DNA from: Ophiobolus disseminans
Taxonomy: Eukaryota; Ascomycota; Dothideomycetes; Pleosporales; Phaeosphaeriaceae
DNA: 64,000 bases
Assembly (NCBI GenBank): GCA_010093685.1
Contig: MU006235.1
Coordinates: 883,780 to 947,779 of the forward strand
Direction of reading: 5' to 3'
A model generated the notes under the pieces. The model was not told the origin of the DNA. It worked only from the letters and a program-made list of their open reading frames with translations, and made no database searches. Below, in pieces: positions 52,166 through 64,000 of this stretch. Numbering within the stretch: the first letter of the stretch is position 1; each line of letters begins with the position of its first letter. The position numbers and the translations under genes were made by a program.

Positions 52166-53382
52166 TGCGGTGTGTGAGGCTGCGGGGAGGCAGCGCAGGG
52201 ACAATGGGTAGATATGGGCGATGGCGAGGCGGACAGAAGGTGTTGAGGAGGTCGAGACAGCGGATCCGATCAACTTTTTCGCGCGCCGATGACGAACAAA
52301 GCTACCGAGTCCTGACAGGGGTCTTTGCTTCTGCCCGGAAGATAAGCCTTTTCCAATTAGAGCACCGCCTGCCGCTCCCGCGCGACCACACAATGTTTGC
52401 CCTTCAAGCGAGATGCTGTTGCTCTACGCCGCTGCTTGGCCATCCCACGCGTCAATTATATGAAGCTGCTGCTGCCTCCACGCCGTCAAACTCTTCAAGT
52501 CACGTCTGACCTCAATTCCCTTTCCATATTTCTTTTCTGCACACTTTACTCAGTCCTGCCGAACGCGTCCTAGCTGACTCGGTACCGACGCCGGTGCGGA
52601 GCCTCAACGCACTCCAGGCACAGCCGAAGGATAAAAGGGTGGCTTTGGCGCATCCCCTTTACCCGTCTAACAGCTACCAAGACCTGAGGCTCAGAATTAT
52701 GCATACATTTGGTGCGCCGAAGCATCTCGTTTGACCATGTAACACGCAATTGCATCCCACGTGGTCTCCAGCCCTGCGTACCAAGACACACCGCTCGAGA
52801 CGAGCACACGACAGCATAATCCGCGCATATCGTAAGCAGCTAGGAGACATGTTTCTAGCCTTGTGCCTTTGACATTTGGCTAACATGTGCTTGCTGAAGG
52901 GGCATGACTGGTGACCGATATTTTGATAGGGAAATCCAATGAGTGCCAGGCTTCTTCCAAAGGTCACCGCTACTGGTATTTAGAACCCGAGGATGCATCG
53001 CAAAATTTCAGTGTCAAGTCATGCGTCTATAGTCTGCTCTCTGTTACCGATCTCCAACTTTGTGGCGGTGTCGTCTGTTTCAATTTCAGTCTCATTCGCT
53101 CAATCTCACAGCTCGTTCATTTTCGCTTTCAATACACTCCTCTCATCTTTGTGGTCAAATGGCAGCACTGTAATCAACAAGCCGATCAATGTTGGAATAG
53201 TCATCAACCTGCAAGATGACGCCCTCCATCCAATTCACCGCAGAGCTCTTATCGATAAGCAGCTACTCCGCACTCCGCCGCACTCAATGCTCTCATAAGC
53301 GACCAACACATCGTACAAGACACTCTTCAATCCACTCGACACTCTCGATTACGTCCTCATCACCTCAAGGTAATACTCCAAC
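52166..53382. other. Intergenic region between divergent genes
   Basis: About 1.2 kb. It holds the upstream regions of nde1 (minus) and the DUF427 gene (plus). No gene recognised. Confidence 0.45.
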
Positions 53383-53789
53383 ATGCCCCGCGCAACAGCA
53401 ACCGTAAACGGCGTCCTCGTCGCCGAAACAGACACGTGGGAAGTCGTCGATGGGAATATATACGTGCGTCTCTCCAATGCACCCTCCCTCCCTCCACCCA
53501 CTCCCTTCTCTTTCCCCCTCCCCGTCCCCGTCTCCCTCCCTCCATAATCCTCCCACATTCTAACCTTCCATAGTTCCCCCCCTCAAGCATCACGCAATCG
53601 CACTTCAGCCCGACGTCCACCTCCACGCACTGCCCATACAAAGGCGACGCCTCGTACTACACGGTGACGGCGAACAAAACCGAGGTCAAGGACGCGGCGT
53701 GGTATTATCCTGAGCCGCTGGAGAGTATGAGCAGGATTAAGGGTTATGTGGCGTTTTATAAGGGGAAGGCGGATGTTAGGAGTGAGTGA
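53383..53789 (+). CDS. DUF427-domain protein
   Basis: Two exons, 53383-53463 and 53574-53789, join in phase across a 110-nt pyrimidine-rich intron (GTGCGT...CCATAG) and give 98 residues, the usual length of a single-domain DUF427 protein. Motifs include MPRATATVNGVLVAETDTW, a following YFPPSSI, HCPYKGDASYY, DAAWYYPEPLE and KGYVAFYKGKADV, all characteristic of the family. DUF427 proteins are small all-beta proteins found in bacteria and fungi; their biochemical role is not established. No signal peptide is seen. Without the intron the conserved Y/F-P-P motif would be lost, so the splice is well supported. Confidence 0.9.
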
Positions 53790-53883
53790 GTACATGAGAG
53801 TGGGTAGATGCGGTGGGAATTGTAGAAATTGTAGAATGGAAGACGCCGTTACATGCACATACCTCTCCACGTATTCCCGCTCC

Positions 53884-55396
53884 TCACATAACCATCGTAT
53901 CATCCCCATCCACGCCCTCCTGCACCTCCACCACAACCCCCCTGCCCCTCCCCTCCAGCAACTCCCTCCTCACCTCCGGACTAATACTCTTATGCCCCCG
54001 ACTCAGCAGCAAATCCAGCAACGCCTCGCGCTGATCCTCCGTGATATCATTCCTATACCTCTGCGCAAACGCCAACAAGCACTGATGCCAAATCACCGGC
54101 AAGCGTCCCGCGTGCGCCAGATCGCCCGCCGTGTCCATTGCATCCGGGTTCGTCGCGGAGTGTAGTGTGCGGAAGCGCAGGAAGTGGAATACGAGCGCAT
54201 CCACGACTTTGAAGGGGAGCGCGTATTTCTTCTCGAGTAAAGTTTTGATGAAGATGTTGCAGGGCCCCGCGGCTTCGGGGTCCGACGACATTTGCTCGGC
54301 GGCGATTTCACAGAGGCGGTGTAGGGCCGCGGCGGAGTGCAGGACGGGAACGGATACCATGCGTACGACTGATGCGACGATGGTGGCTTCGCGCTGTGTG
54401 CAGGAGCCCATGAGCATAGGGAATACGACGCCCTTGAAGAATGCGCTGGGTTTGTAGAGGGCTTTTTTCAGGGCGCTGAAGAGATGGACGTTGAGTTTGT
54501 TTGTTTCGTGGATGTTTTCCTGGACAGCGGGGAGGAGGACTGTGTTTAGGAAGATTTGCGCAATGTGCGGTTTGGTGGAGATGAAGATGCGGGTTGCGGC
54601 GAACATGGCGTTGGGCGTCCAGTTCTCGGGGCGCGTTATGGAGAGGAGGGTTTCCCAGGCGGGGATGGAGGGGAGGATCTTGAAGGGCTTGGGGAGCTTG
54701 CCGGACTTGTAGCGCGACATTATGAGGCCGATTTTGGAGTAGACTGGAGGGTGTTAGTGATGTATTGAGTGTGTGGGCGGACTTGAGCGTACCTTCAACG
54801 ACCTTTGCGGGTAGTTCGACGGCGTCTTCTGGAGCGCCGCCGCCCATGATCTCTGGCTGCTTCACTGCTCCGTCTCCAGCTTCGTGTGCCGCAATCTTCT
54901 CCAGTATGAGTGCTGCCAGATCTGTGCCGGGTCCTGAGGACTGCGCTTCTTGTCCAGGCCATACGATGGGATTGTCGTCTGTGGGTATGAACTTGTTCCA
55001 CGCCGCCAGATCGTTTGCATCGATCTCTACCTCTTCTACCTCCTCATCATCCTCGCCCCACGCCTCGTCGTCGTCTTCCACTTGGCCCTCTCCCTCCACA
55101 AAGCCTTCTACCTCGTCCTCGCCTAAGCGAGTCTCAAAGGCAAACGCGGGGTTGGCTCCTTCTGGTCGTCGTGCTTTCCTCTCGCGCTCGTCCTCTTCTT
55201 CCAGTTCTCGACCAATATCCAAGATCTTGCGCGAACTTTTCGAGTCCACGAAATTCTGTTCCTCGTCTTTGTCCTCCTTGTTGCGCTTTTGGCGCTTTGC
55301 GGGCTTTTGCTTCCATGGATCTGAGGGTGCATACTCCTCCGAGAGAGGGTTGTGTCGCTGAATCCCTGCGCCGGGTGACTTGGGTGCTTTCGGCAT
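53884..55396 (-). CDS. enp1: Bystin / Enp1 (40S ribosome biogenesis)
   Basis: Two exons, 55396-54793 and 54743-53884, join in phase (49-nt intron with CACTAAC branch point and CCAG acceptor) and encode 487 residues. The N-terminal half is charged and disordered with acidic runs (EGEGQVEDDDEAWGEDDEEVEEVE). The C-terminal half is the bystin domain: VYSKIGLIMSRYKSGKLPKPFK, IPAWETLLSITRPENWTPNAM, FKGVVFPMLMGSCTQREATI, VPVLHSAAALHRL and RPVIWHQCLLAFAQRYRND in its order (LPVIWHQ here). Enp1/bystin acts in the nucleolus and nucleus in pre-40S processing and export. The ATG at 55396 (MPKAPKSPGAG) fits the family start. It is divergent from bre2 with about 270 bp between starts. Confidence 0.95.
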
Positions 55397-55667
55397 TGTG
55401 GTATGTGAGACGCAGGTCTCGAGGTTGAGATCCTGCAGGGAGTCGTAGCGTGATCTCGTGATGGCAGGAAGTGTGTGAAATTTATTGCTCGGGTGTGGTT
55501 CAGGACGTGGAGCGCATGCGCAAATGTTGAAGGGCGGAGGATAAAAAGTTAGTGTGGGGTTCATGTTCCGCCAACTTTCGCGTACAAACAGCCTACCGTA
55601 GCAAATACCCTGGTCGCGACTGCCATTAACATCGCGCCATCGTTGAACCACAACATCAACACTCACC
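55397..55667. promoter_or_regulatory. Shared promoter region of enp1 and bre2
   Basis: 271 bp between the divergent starts of the bystin gene (minus) and the Bre2 gene (plus). It must contain both promoters. No TATA box is obvious, as usual for housekeeping genes. Confidence 0.5.
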
Positions 55668-57440
55668 ATGGCCGAATCACAGTCCAATTCGCGGTCCAAT
55701 ACGCCCGCACTCGCGCTCCCAATGCGACGGCCGCTCGAAGAAGACCATGCGCCTGCCATTTCCTCTCCACTGAACCCAAACCCAGATGCTGCGGCGCGTG
55801 CTCGGCCCAAAGCTCCGCCGCGTGAGCGCGAGCAGCGAGAAAAGCGCGAGACGCTGAAGAAGCGCGAGGCCTCGGCCAATACGCGCGCAAGCACCCCGAA
55901 TGCGAAGACGGTGAAGAAAGAGCGGCTGTCAGCTGACTCGCCAATGCGCTACTCAATTCCTGAGCCCCGAGCAACCGACTACGAGCCGCCCAAGGACGGC
56001 ATCTTCCTCTCGCACGAACCCACGCCCATCTACGCGCCAGACGGCACCACGGAGCTCAAGAAGCCGCACGACCAGGCATGGAACAAGAAGGGATACAAGT
56101 ACACGCACTGTGTGGCAGACCCGCTCTTTCGGCACAAGCAGTACTACCGGCAGAGCGACTCCAGGCCGTATGGACCGAGAATGAGCCACGAGGACTCAGA
56201 CAAGTGGTTCCACTTCGACGACAGCGCGACCATCGTCACACAAGAGAAGGGCTGGCGCATGGGAAGGGGTAATGTCATCGCACGAGAGGGCAGGGCCTAC
56301 TACGAGGTCAAGATCCTGCGGGGCATACCTGTGAACGGGCCCAAGGACCCCATCGACCCCAAGACAGGCGAGACTAAGCCAGGACCACACATCCGCATGG
56401 GCTGGGCGAGAAGGGAAGCTCCACTTGACGGACCTGTAGGCTTCGATGGCTATAGTTATGGCATCACCGACGCACGCTTCGAGGCCCAACACCGATCGCG
56501 CGCATCCAAGATCTTCAAACCGCTCCCGAAAGGTGCCAAGGGTAAGCACATGAAGGCAAGGCCGCCACACGGAAAGCCAGTACCTGTCGAATACGTCACG
56601 GACCAGCACATCCAGGAAGGCGACGTTATTGGCTTGGAGATACAGCTGCCTGCCTTGTCCTTACATCGCAAGGTCATCGAGGGCATCTACAACCCGGCAG
56701 TGGATATCGGGGATGGCTTTGACGTGACCAACCCTCAAGATCCGCTTGATAAACCTGTCGACATTATTCGCGATCGGATACCGGTCCCCTACAAGGGCAA
56801 CTTCTACTTCGAGCAGCTAGACTACCAAGTGACGAAAATGGTCGAAGCTTACCATGACCGAGGTCCGGTGCCCAAGATCTACCCGTCGCCAAACCACGAG
56901 GATGTTAGCGTACGGTCTCTGCCTCACTCGCACATCAAAGTGTTCAAGAATGGGGTCGAGGTCGGCTTTGCTTTCGAGAATCTACTAGCCTTCCTACCTC
57001 CAGCGAGTGTACCGTCAGCCGAAGCAGTTAAGGCTGGTGCGCGCACAGGCTTCGATGATGGTATGGTGGGTTACTTGCCTGCGATCTCGGTGTTCAACGG
57101 CGCTGTCGCCCAGGTCAATTTCGGTCCTGACTTCTGGTGCCCGCCAGAGGAGATTATCAAACAGCGTGAAAAGGATACGCAAATGGCTGGCAGCGACAAC
57201 ATCGAAAAGGAGGTCCTAGAAGGTCGCAAGTTGCGCGCGATAGGCGATCGCTTCAAGGAGCAGATCGCCGAGGACATTGTCTGGGACATCATTGACGAAG
57301 TCGACTTCTTCGCGCAGGACGGAGGCTGGGAATACAAGGGCGAGGCTCCTCAAGATGTCGCGGGCAAGTCCACTCCAAGGGCAAGAGGCTTTGCCAATCC
57401 GGACGAGAACCTGGGTGTGGAGGTCGGCAGGAGGTATTGA
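55668..57440 (+). CDS. bre2: Bre2/Ash2-like SPRY-domain subunit of COMPASS
   Basis: A single exon of 590 residues from the ATG at 55668 (CACCATGGCC). The N-terminal 100 residues are polar and basic (REREQREKRETLKKREAS). The SPRY domain follows with WFHFDDSATIVTQEKGWRMG, GNVIAREGRAYYEVKIL, HIRMGWARREAPLDGPVGFD, YSYGITD and QEGDVIGLEIQLP, then an insertion and IKVFKNGVEVGFAFENL and YLPAISVFNGAVAQVNFGPDFWCPP. This order is that of Bre2/Ash2L, the COMPASS subunit that promotes histone H3K4 methylation in the nucleus. The C-terminal helices (EEIIKQREKDTQ ... IAEDIVWDIIDEVDFF) match the Sdc1/Dpy30-binding end of the family. Intact, no introns. Confidence 0.94.
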   Translation: MAESQSNSRSNTPALALPMRRPLEEDHAPAISSPLNPNPDAAARARPKAPPREREQREKRETLKKREASANTRASTPNAKTVKKERLSADSPMRYSIPEPRATDYEPPKDGIFLSHEPTPIYAPDGTTELKKPHDQAWNKKGYKYTHCVADPLFRHKQYYRQSDSRPYGPRMSHEDSDKWFHFDDSATIVTQEKGWRMGRGNVIAREGRAYYEVKILRGIPVNGPKDPIDPKTGETKPGPHIRMGWARREAPLDGPVGFDGYSYGITDARFEAQHRSRASKIFKPLPKGAKGKHMKARPPHGKPVPVEYVTDQHIQEGDVIGLEIQLPALSLHRKVIEGIYNPAVDIGDGFDVTNPQDPLDKPVDIIRDRIPVPYKGNFYFEQLDYQVTKMVEAYHDRGPVPKIYPSPNHEDVSVRSLPHSHIKVFKNGVEVGFAFENLLAFLPPASVPSAEAVKAGARTGFDDGMVGYLPAISVFNGAVAQVNFGPDFWCPPEEIIKQREKDTQMAGSDNIEKEVLEGRKLRAIGDRFKEQIAEDIVWDIIDEVDFFAQDGGWEYKGEAPQDVAGKSTPRARGFANPDENLGVEVGRRY

Positions 57441-57908
57441 TGGAATCGCTGTTGGACGTCATCAACTGTACTATTAGTTCATGTGCGTATACCCATAATC
57501 ATTCTGAATAAACGTTGAGGGATAAGCTTCGCACACAACACCGACCACCTGATAAGCTCAGGCCATTTTTTCAGCTAGTACGCATGTACATTGAATTCCA
57601 TCATCACCTTGAAATCACCAAAGAACTTTCTAGACGGACGGGTCGTAGGGAGTACGCCCTACATGTATGTTTAAGCGACATCGCAATTCCGCTTCGTGGT
57701 AGTCTAGAGCAGAAGCGGCAATAGTGCGGAATTAGTGGGCTCTAAATTTCCTATTTGAACGTCACATCTTGTCACTCATTTGTTGTACAACATATTGTCT
57801 AACATATTGTCTTCCTCCGTTGCTCCAATTGCAAGCTTGAATACTCCATTTTTTCAAGCCTTGCATTCAGTGTCATCGTTTTGCACTCTCTACATTTCTT
57901 ACCCCGCA
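57441..57908. other. Intergenic, upstream of the decarboxylase
   Basis: About 470 bp; no gene recognised. Repeated ACATATTGTCT (57788-57810) stands out as a short direct repeat just before the gene. Confidence 0.4.
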
Positions 57909-59502
57909 ATGGATTCATCACAATTTCGCAGTGCGGCAAAAGGAGCCATTGACGAGAGTACACAGCCTTTTTCCATCTAAGTGTTACATGGTTCGTTCTA
58001 ACTGTATATTAGTCGCCGACTACTACGATACTCTAGAAGATAGACCCGTACTACCATCTGTGAAGCCGGGATACCTTCGCCCTCTCCTTCCAGATGGCCC
58101 ACCAGAGGAAGGGGAATCATGGGACAAGATACAAGCAGACATTGATCGTGTCATCATGCCTGGTCTCACGCACTGGCAGTCGCCCAAGTTCATGGCCTTC
58201 TTCCCCTGCAACTCTTCCTTCCCAGCCATGATAGGCGACATGTACAGTGGTGCTTTCAATGCCGCGGCGTTCAATTGGATCTGCTCGCCCGCCATTACAG
58301 AACTCGAAACCATCGTAATGGACTGGGTATGCAACCTACTCAGCCTACCAAGCTGCTTCTTAAGCACAAGCGCCAACGGCGGCGGCGGCATCATCCAAGG
58401 CACAGCAAGCGAAGTCATCGTGACTGCCGTCGTCGCCGCCCGCGAACGCCTCATCCGCCGCAGACTATCCCACCTGCCCGACGGCGAAGAAAAGCTCGAC
58501 CGCGCCGCCGAAATGCGCGGCAAGCTCGTCGCCCTCGGCTCCGAACACGCACACTCCAGCACCCAGAAAGCAGCCATCATCGCCGGAACTCGCTTCCGCA
58601 CCGTCCCTGCTCCCGCATCGGCAAATTATAGCGTCACTGCCGCGGCCCTCAAGCAAACCATTGAAGAGTGTAGGGCGAAAGGCTTAGAACCTTTCTACTT
58701 CACCGCCACACTCGGCAGCACTGGAACATGCGCCGTCGACGACCTCCCCGGCATCGCCGCCCTTGCATCCTCGCATCCGGATATCTGGATCCACGTCGAC
58801 GCCGCATACGCCGGGTCCGCACTGATATGCCCCGAGTACCAATACCTCTGCCCGCCCATTGCGTCGTTCGACAGCTTCAATTTCAACCTGCACAAATGGC
58901 TGCTCGTGAACTTCGACTGCTCGGCTTTCTTCATCAAGCGCCGGCAAGACCTGATCGATACGTATAGCATTACGCCCAGCTATTTGCGCAATGAGTATAC
59001 GGAGAGCGGGCTTGTGACGGATTATCGCGATTGGCAGATTCCGCTCGGACGCAGGTTTAGGAGCTTGAAGGTGTGGTTTGTTCTGAGGACGTTTGGGGTT
59101 AAGGGGTTGAGGGGGTTTATTAGGGGGCATGTTAAGTTAGGGGAGTACTTTGCCGAGTTGTTGGAGTCGAGGCCGGATGTTTTCAGCATCACCACCGCTC
59201 CGGCATTCGGGCTTGTTACGTTCCAAATCCAGCCCCCAACCCCTTCCCCTACAGCTGCAGAACATACCAACGCCTTCGCTCCCGACGCCCAAGCGCAGTA
59301 CTCGGAGGACGTGAACCGCCGCACGAAAGAGGTTTACGAAAGGGTTAATGCGCGGGGAGAGTACTTTCTGACGAGCACAGTTGTTTGTGGGAAGTATGTT
59401 ATTCGGGTTGTTAGTGCGACACTGGCGAGTGAGGAGAAGTGGATGAAGGGCTGCTTTGAGGAGATTTTGAAGGTCGTTGAGGAGGGTGGGGAGGGGGTGT
59501 AG
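57909..59502 (+). CDS. Group II PLP-dependent aromatic amino acid decarboxylase-like
   Basis: Two exons, 57909-57957 and 58013-59502, join in phase (55-nt intron, CTAAC branch point, TTAG acceptor) and encode 512 residues starting MDSSQFRSAAKGAIDEIADYY. The family motifs are in order: RPVLPSVKPGYLRPLLP, HWQSPKFMAFFPCNSSFPA, NWICSPAITELETIVMDW, GGGIIQGTASE, HVDAAYAGSALICPE and the PLP-lysine segment FNLHKWLLVNFDCSAFF. This is the aromatic-L-amino-acid/tyrosine/tryptophan decarboxylase group. The product would be an aromatic amine such as tyramine or tryptamine; which one cannot be told. The splice that supplies the first 17 residues restores the conserved N-terminus. Cytosolic; appears intact. 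Confidence 0.92.
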
Positions 59503-60159
59503 GGATGTAAAAGTCGGGGTGGGAGGATTTCAATGATGTGAGAGTAATATACCATGAGTGCGGTTGGTTGCGAAGAGTGCGTGATTTGTGATGTTTGCCC
59601 GATGGTAATGAGCGAGAAGAACCGATCAAAATGGTTCTTTTGAAGAGAGATTCAGTGTCGTGTAGGGGGTGTAGTTGTACTTTTGTGGTAGTCGGTATGC
59701 CAGGACCTAGCAGACATGTTTCCGTATAGGCGAAGATGCGAGCGATCATGGGGTTGCGACATAGAGACAAAAGAACTGGGCCGGGCTTTGTTGCTTGAGC
59801 TGTGTCTATAGAGTACAGATGTTCTGTTGAAGGCGGAAATAGATACGTGAAGTTTCCACTCAAGTGGAGAGGTTTGTTTTGATTCGTATGTATGTTGCGA
59901 CCTCGGGACTTTAGTGAGGTATGTATCGGTGAGATACATAACATGCTTTTGGATCTTTGTTTACAGCCTGACCTACCATTAGGACGTTAACTTTCGGCTC
60001 CTGGGTTAATGTATTTGCTACATTGCGAGGCTCGTCGATATCGCTGTGAGGTTATTTGGAGACTAGACTCTAAGTGGTTAGACAGCTTTGTGGTAGGTAA
60101 GCACACCTGGGCAGGTGTTTCCCCGCCACCTGTCAGCTCTCAAGCTCTCACACGATTCA
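59503..60159. other. Intergenic, upstream of the second HET gene
   Basis: About 660 bp; no gene recognised. Minus-strand frames (59411-59944) have no motif. Confidence 0.4.
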
Positions 60160-62575
60160 ATGACACAGCCAGTAAGCCATTATTTGAAGTTGCAGCCGCA
60201 CTCATGCCACCATTGCGACCAAGTTGTTGTGGACTTCGACCCCCCTTATGCTGATTGGTCAGTATGCACGATATCATTTGAAGTGGAGGTAGTCAAAAGC
60301 GCGGTCCGAGACGGGTGTAAATTCTTCTGCTGGGCTCTTCAAGTAGACTTGGACCTTCTGAGAGCGGACGTCGAGGGACCATATCTAGACGACTGTATTG
60401 AAGCTCTACATGGAGCATACAAGGGTAGTAACTCAGACGGCGAAAGGAAACAGGCTTCAAACAGCGCACGTGAGGATGGAAAAATTCCTAAACAACACTC
60501 CAATTGTATTGACGAGTCCAACACGCGTGGACAAGAGCAACATACTCCAAGCACCAAGAGCACACGCTTCAGCGACAAAACTGAGCCTAAAAACATCTCT
60601 ATATCACAACTCGGAACGGCCGAACTACCACCGGCTATAGAGCCGCATCTAGAGCTCTATATTTATTGTCTTGCCAATACGAAGGGGGAGGGTATGTTGC
60701 AGAGGTGTATGACGCGGAGTGATAGAAAATCACCAAAACGACATGATGGTGAAACGTGCAGGAGACTTACCTTAGAGCTTGCTGCCCCTCTTGGTACGTT
60801 ATACTGCAGCTTCTAAATCAACAAAAAGAAAGTCAGACAGTGGGCGGTTCCTGTCACTTCTTTCGCTAATGCTAGTCTCCCAGGGAGTGCCTTCGCAGAC
60901 AGAATTAGTACTCGGCCTATCGCGAATTTTCCAGGTTCGCCAGAATCATTCCAGCTACATCGTTCCTGGCTGAAAACCTGCTTGGATACCCATTGTCACG
61001 ATCAAGTGTACGAGTCCAATCAAATGCCAGCCCGGCTACTTAAAGTAGGTTCATCCAGTGATGGACACGTCAGTGCTCGCATAGTCGCCACATCAGAACA
61101 TGGAGTCCATGCCTATCTGACGCTGTCGTATTGTTGGGGGGGGGACCAAACGCACAAGACAACCGAGAAGAGTTTGTCAGATACCGAAGGGAAGATAGAC
61201 ATCATGCAGTTGCCGAAAACAATCCAGGATGCTATCACCGTAACTGTCAATCTAGGATATGGTTTTCTGTGGGTCGACAGCGTCTGCATTATACAAGACA
61301 ATGAATTGGACCGGACCACCGAGATAGCAAAGATGCCCGAAATCTACAGCAATGCTGTTTGTACCATCGCCGCTTCCTCTCCTGCGAATTGTGGGCGAGG
61401 CTTTCTGAACGACCATGATTATTACACCGAACACGCGATACGGATTCGACTCAGGCGGTCGGAGGGTCTAGTCAGCGATATTGTTCATGCCTACCCGTAT
61501 GATCATAAAAACTTCGTTGTAGAGCCATTGGCTACGCGTGCTTGGTAAGGCCTCTGATCTTTCCGCTGCCGGTCCAATATGCTGATCTCGCGATTCAACG
61601 TCCAGGAGTTTGCAAGAGCGATTGCTTTCAACTCGTATCCTGGAGTTCCGACGCAATCAAGTTCATTACCTGTGCCCGTCAACTGGCCAGTATGACAAAA
61701 GTCGAAGTGATGGCTGGAAACAGGACTGGCTCCCCCGTCGACAATTTAAACCTCTTGGGAGCAGCAACAACCATCATCCCGAGACACTACTAGGTTGGAA
61801 GATTCCAACCACCGAACACTTCAGGCACATGTGGTACTCTTTGATTGAGATGTTCACTAAAAGGGACTTGACTTTCCCAACTGACCGGACATTGGCCATT
61901 TCAGGCATAGCTCAGCGATTGGCGGCCATGGATGAGAGCAAGTCATGTGGCACCTATATCGTAGGCCATTGGATCTCTTCCGACCCTCATAACCTAATGT
62001 GGGCTCGTGAAGGTCCCAATGAGGTGAAAGATCAGCAACAAACGCGGCGGTATCCGACCTGGGCTTGGACATCGGTAGAGTGTCAAGTGATATGCATCTA
62101 CATGGTATATCACCAGCGACGAAGTGTCATAGAGCCTATCGACTATGCATTCAAGCTTAGAGACGCCAATGCACCATTCGGGGATGTGAAGAGTGCTACA
62201 ATCACTACCAAAGGTCGCATGATTACGGCGGAATGCCAAATCCATGGTTCATTTGCATGGAAAGGTAAACTGTTCACCAAGCTTGCAGAGACACAAATTG
62301 GCGACGCGATATTGGATACCATACCCGAATTGGTGGATAGTCGATTCGTCTGTGAAGTTACCCTGCTCTTGACTGAGTCTTCTGGGGGGAGGTGTCCCGA
62401 CCTAGCTGGACTAATTCTGGTTGAAGACCCGAGTCACAATGGAAGACGGAGATTTTCTAGGTTAGGGATTTGGGTTGTGACAGCTGTCTACGACCAGCGC
62501 CAACTAGAGCAGCGATCGCATCTTCTTTCACGGTTGTTCGGCGAGTCTGGTATGGATACTTTTGATTTGGTATGA
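60160..62575 (+). CDS. HET-domain protein, second copy
   Basis: Three exons, 60160-60793, 60833-61544 and 61606-62575, join in phase and encode about 771 residues; the first intron is very short (39 nt, GTACGT...GAAAG) and is the least certain. The N-terminus carries a zinc-finger-like CHHC followed by DFDPPYADW, a start style common in HET proteins. The HET domain reads SFQLHRSWLKTCLDTHC, RLLKVG, YLTLSYCWGG, LWVDSVCIIQD and IYSNAVCTIAASSP, then, across the second intron, RAWSLQERLLSTRILEF. The C-terminal part has the DRTLAISGIAQRLA motif and a long variable tail. It is not a close paralog of the HET gene at 34264. Role in non-self recognition is family knowledge, not shown here. Appears intact if the introns are right. 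Confidence 0.8.
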
Positions 62576-64000
62576 GTTACTCGGATATCCTGCTTTCGCA
62601 TCCCAAGCTCGCACGCATGTTTGGATGGTGATATGGATGTACAAGGTTTAAACGGGTAGTTAGTCAACGCGATCTATTCACGAAGCGCAAGCCGCAATAC
62701 TTCCTTACTATTCTGCATCATCGCCCCCAGATTGCAAATCCTTACAATCCAATTTGCCCCTGACCATACACTTTTCACACATTTGGGCATAATGTGGAAA
62801 GGTTATGTGCCAAACTTGTGTTGATACGCAGTGCGTGCAGCCAAATGCGACATCAAGAAGACCCGAGCGTACCCTTTAAACATCCGTATAAAAGAATTAA
62901 AGAGGTAAGGCACAAAAACAAGAATAGAGCACCGACGTAGAGGCTTACGTCGCTAAAATGGCTACAATCCTTTATGACTATAGAACTTTGTATCCTGTCT
63001 AGAACAACTATCAGGAAGTTGTTGTTAAGGTAAAGTTCTTCAAAGACAGCTACGTTCGTCCAAATAAGCCTTGCGCAGTTGATGTCTGGTAGGTGTTAAC
63101 TGGGTAATACACGCATGAAGAATCATGAGACGAAATTCGAGGTATATGGTCAACATCATGGCTCGATGTTAGGAAAAATCCAAGACGGCTCGTGCCATGC
63201 ACAGCCTTGGATGGTCTAAGGAGGAGAGTAAGGTGAGGCAGAATATTGCGTAGTCGAGGAGATATACAAATGGACTGGCCCAGAAAGTCTCTCTGGGAAA
63301 AGCGATGTCTGGAAATCTCCTATACTCATAAAATCAGAAGTATCTTTGATGATTACCACGCTGTAGAGCTCTAGCTTACGGAAAGAATATGTTGCGGAAT
63401 ATTTTGATGTGATGCGTTTTGCCAGGCTAGTGGGTCTATACAGTAGTTGAGCTAAATAGCAACACTCATTTTTGTAGGTAAGATTCTTTCAAGATGTCTG
63501 CACAGCTTTGGGCGACTCCCTTTCCGGATAATGGAAAATGTTTGCAGCAATGATAACGGAACTGCATGTTGCGTGTAGGCTGTGTCACAGATTACAGTAA
63601 AATATATCACCGTGCTCACTATCAACCCTTCTCCCGGTCGTGTAGTCTTGGGGTACAGTGAATAGCAAATTCACGTGATCATTGTTCATTATTCGTACAC
63701 CTGTTCAATATACGGCTAATTCCATTAAGTACAGCTGCAGTGCATCAAATGTAGCTCCAAACGTTAGCGGCAACGGCGTTTTGGTCCTCAAGATCTATGG
63801 ATGCTACCATCCAGCGTTCCAAGGTTGAAAACACGTGAAAGCATACCTAGTGTCAGCATGGCACCCCATTTCACAAGGTATATGTGAAATGCATCCTCAT
63901 ATGACTCTTAGTAACCTGCTTACTCATTCTGGTTGTGTATATAATCGCTCTCCGTAGCTCTCTTAATACAACAACCTTCTCCCTCCTTTTTGCCCTGTCT
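62576..64000. other. Right-edge region without a recognised gene
   Basis: About 1.4 kb, AT-richer than the genes, with only very short open frames. A TATA-like box lies near the end. Confidence 0.45.
63938..63945 (+). promoter_or_regulatory. TATA-like box near the right edge
   Basis: TATATAAT followed by a C/T-rich leader up to the end of the window suggests a plus-strand gene starting just outside. Confidence 0.3.

Noticed and set aside
53746..54165. 139-codon plus-strand frame
   Set aside because: It is antisense to the end of the bystin gene and rich in His/Pro/Leu as expected from the opposite strand.

Overview
This 64 kb window is nuclear DNA of a filamentous ascomycete. The genes carry many short introns (39-170 nt) with GTRNGT-type donors, CTAAC/CTGAC-like branch points and YAG acceptors. 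The gene content is typically fungal: HET-domain proteins, an Erv41 cargo receptor, Bre2/COMPASS, bystin, a rotenone-insensitive NADH dehydrogenase, a deuterolysin and an NmrA-like reductase. The style suggests a Dothideomycete, probably Pleosporales, but that is an inference. Gene models below were spliced by hand, and nearly all keep codon phase across every junction.

Left part (1-24 kb). The left edge has the tail of a cysteine-rich protein gene followed by a small single-pass cysteine-rich protein. On the minus strand come a cytochrome P450-like gene whose heme-ligand cysteine is missing, a broken secreted alpha/beta-hydrolase gene and an intact secreted type-B carboxylesterase. On the plus strand is an Argonaute-like gene that keeps N, PAZ and the C-terminal end of PIWI but has no MID domain and no first half of PIWI. 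Then follow an Erv41-type cargo receptor, two small hydrophilic stress-type proteins, a six-exon NmrA-like reductase, a gene-poor 2.8 kb stretch, and a homeobox transcription factor.

Middle part (25-40 kb). This looks like an accessory island. Three tandem RING-finger paralogs share an unusual motif just before the RING, and one of them has lost a zinc ligand. They are followed by a HET-domain gene set between two paralogs of an uncharacterised family with an F-box-like/2EXR-like start, one of which lacks its 5' part. A third hydrophilic stress-type protein closes the block.

Right part (41-64 kb). Mostly conserved metabolic and housekeeping genes: an FAD amine oxidase, a four-pass membrane protein, a deuterolysin (M35) with a nearby stand-alone protein resembling the M35 prodomain, an external alternative NADH dehydrogenase, a DUF427 protein, bystin/Enp1 and Bre2 in divergent orientation, a group II PLP decarboxylase and a second HET-domain gene. 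The last 1.4 kb holds no gene, but a TATA-like box near the right edge suggests a gene just outside.

No rRNA gene, confident tRNA gene, CRISPR array or recognisable transposon was found. The most unusual items are the Argonaute with an internal deletion, the P450 without its heme cysteine, the RING-finger cluster and the M35-prodomain-like orphan.
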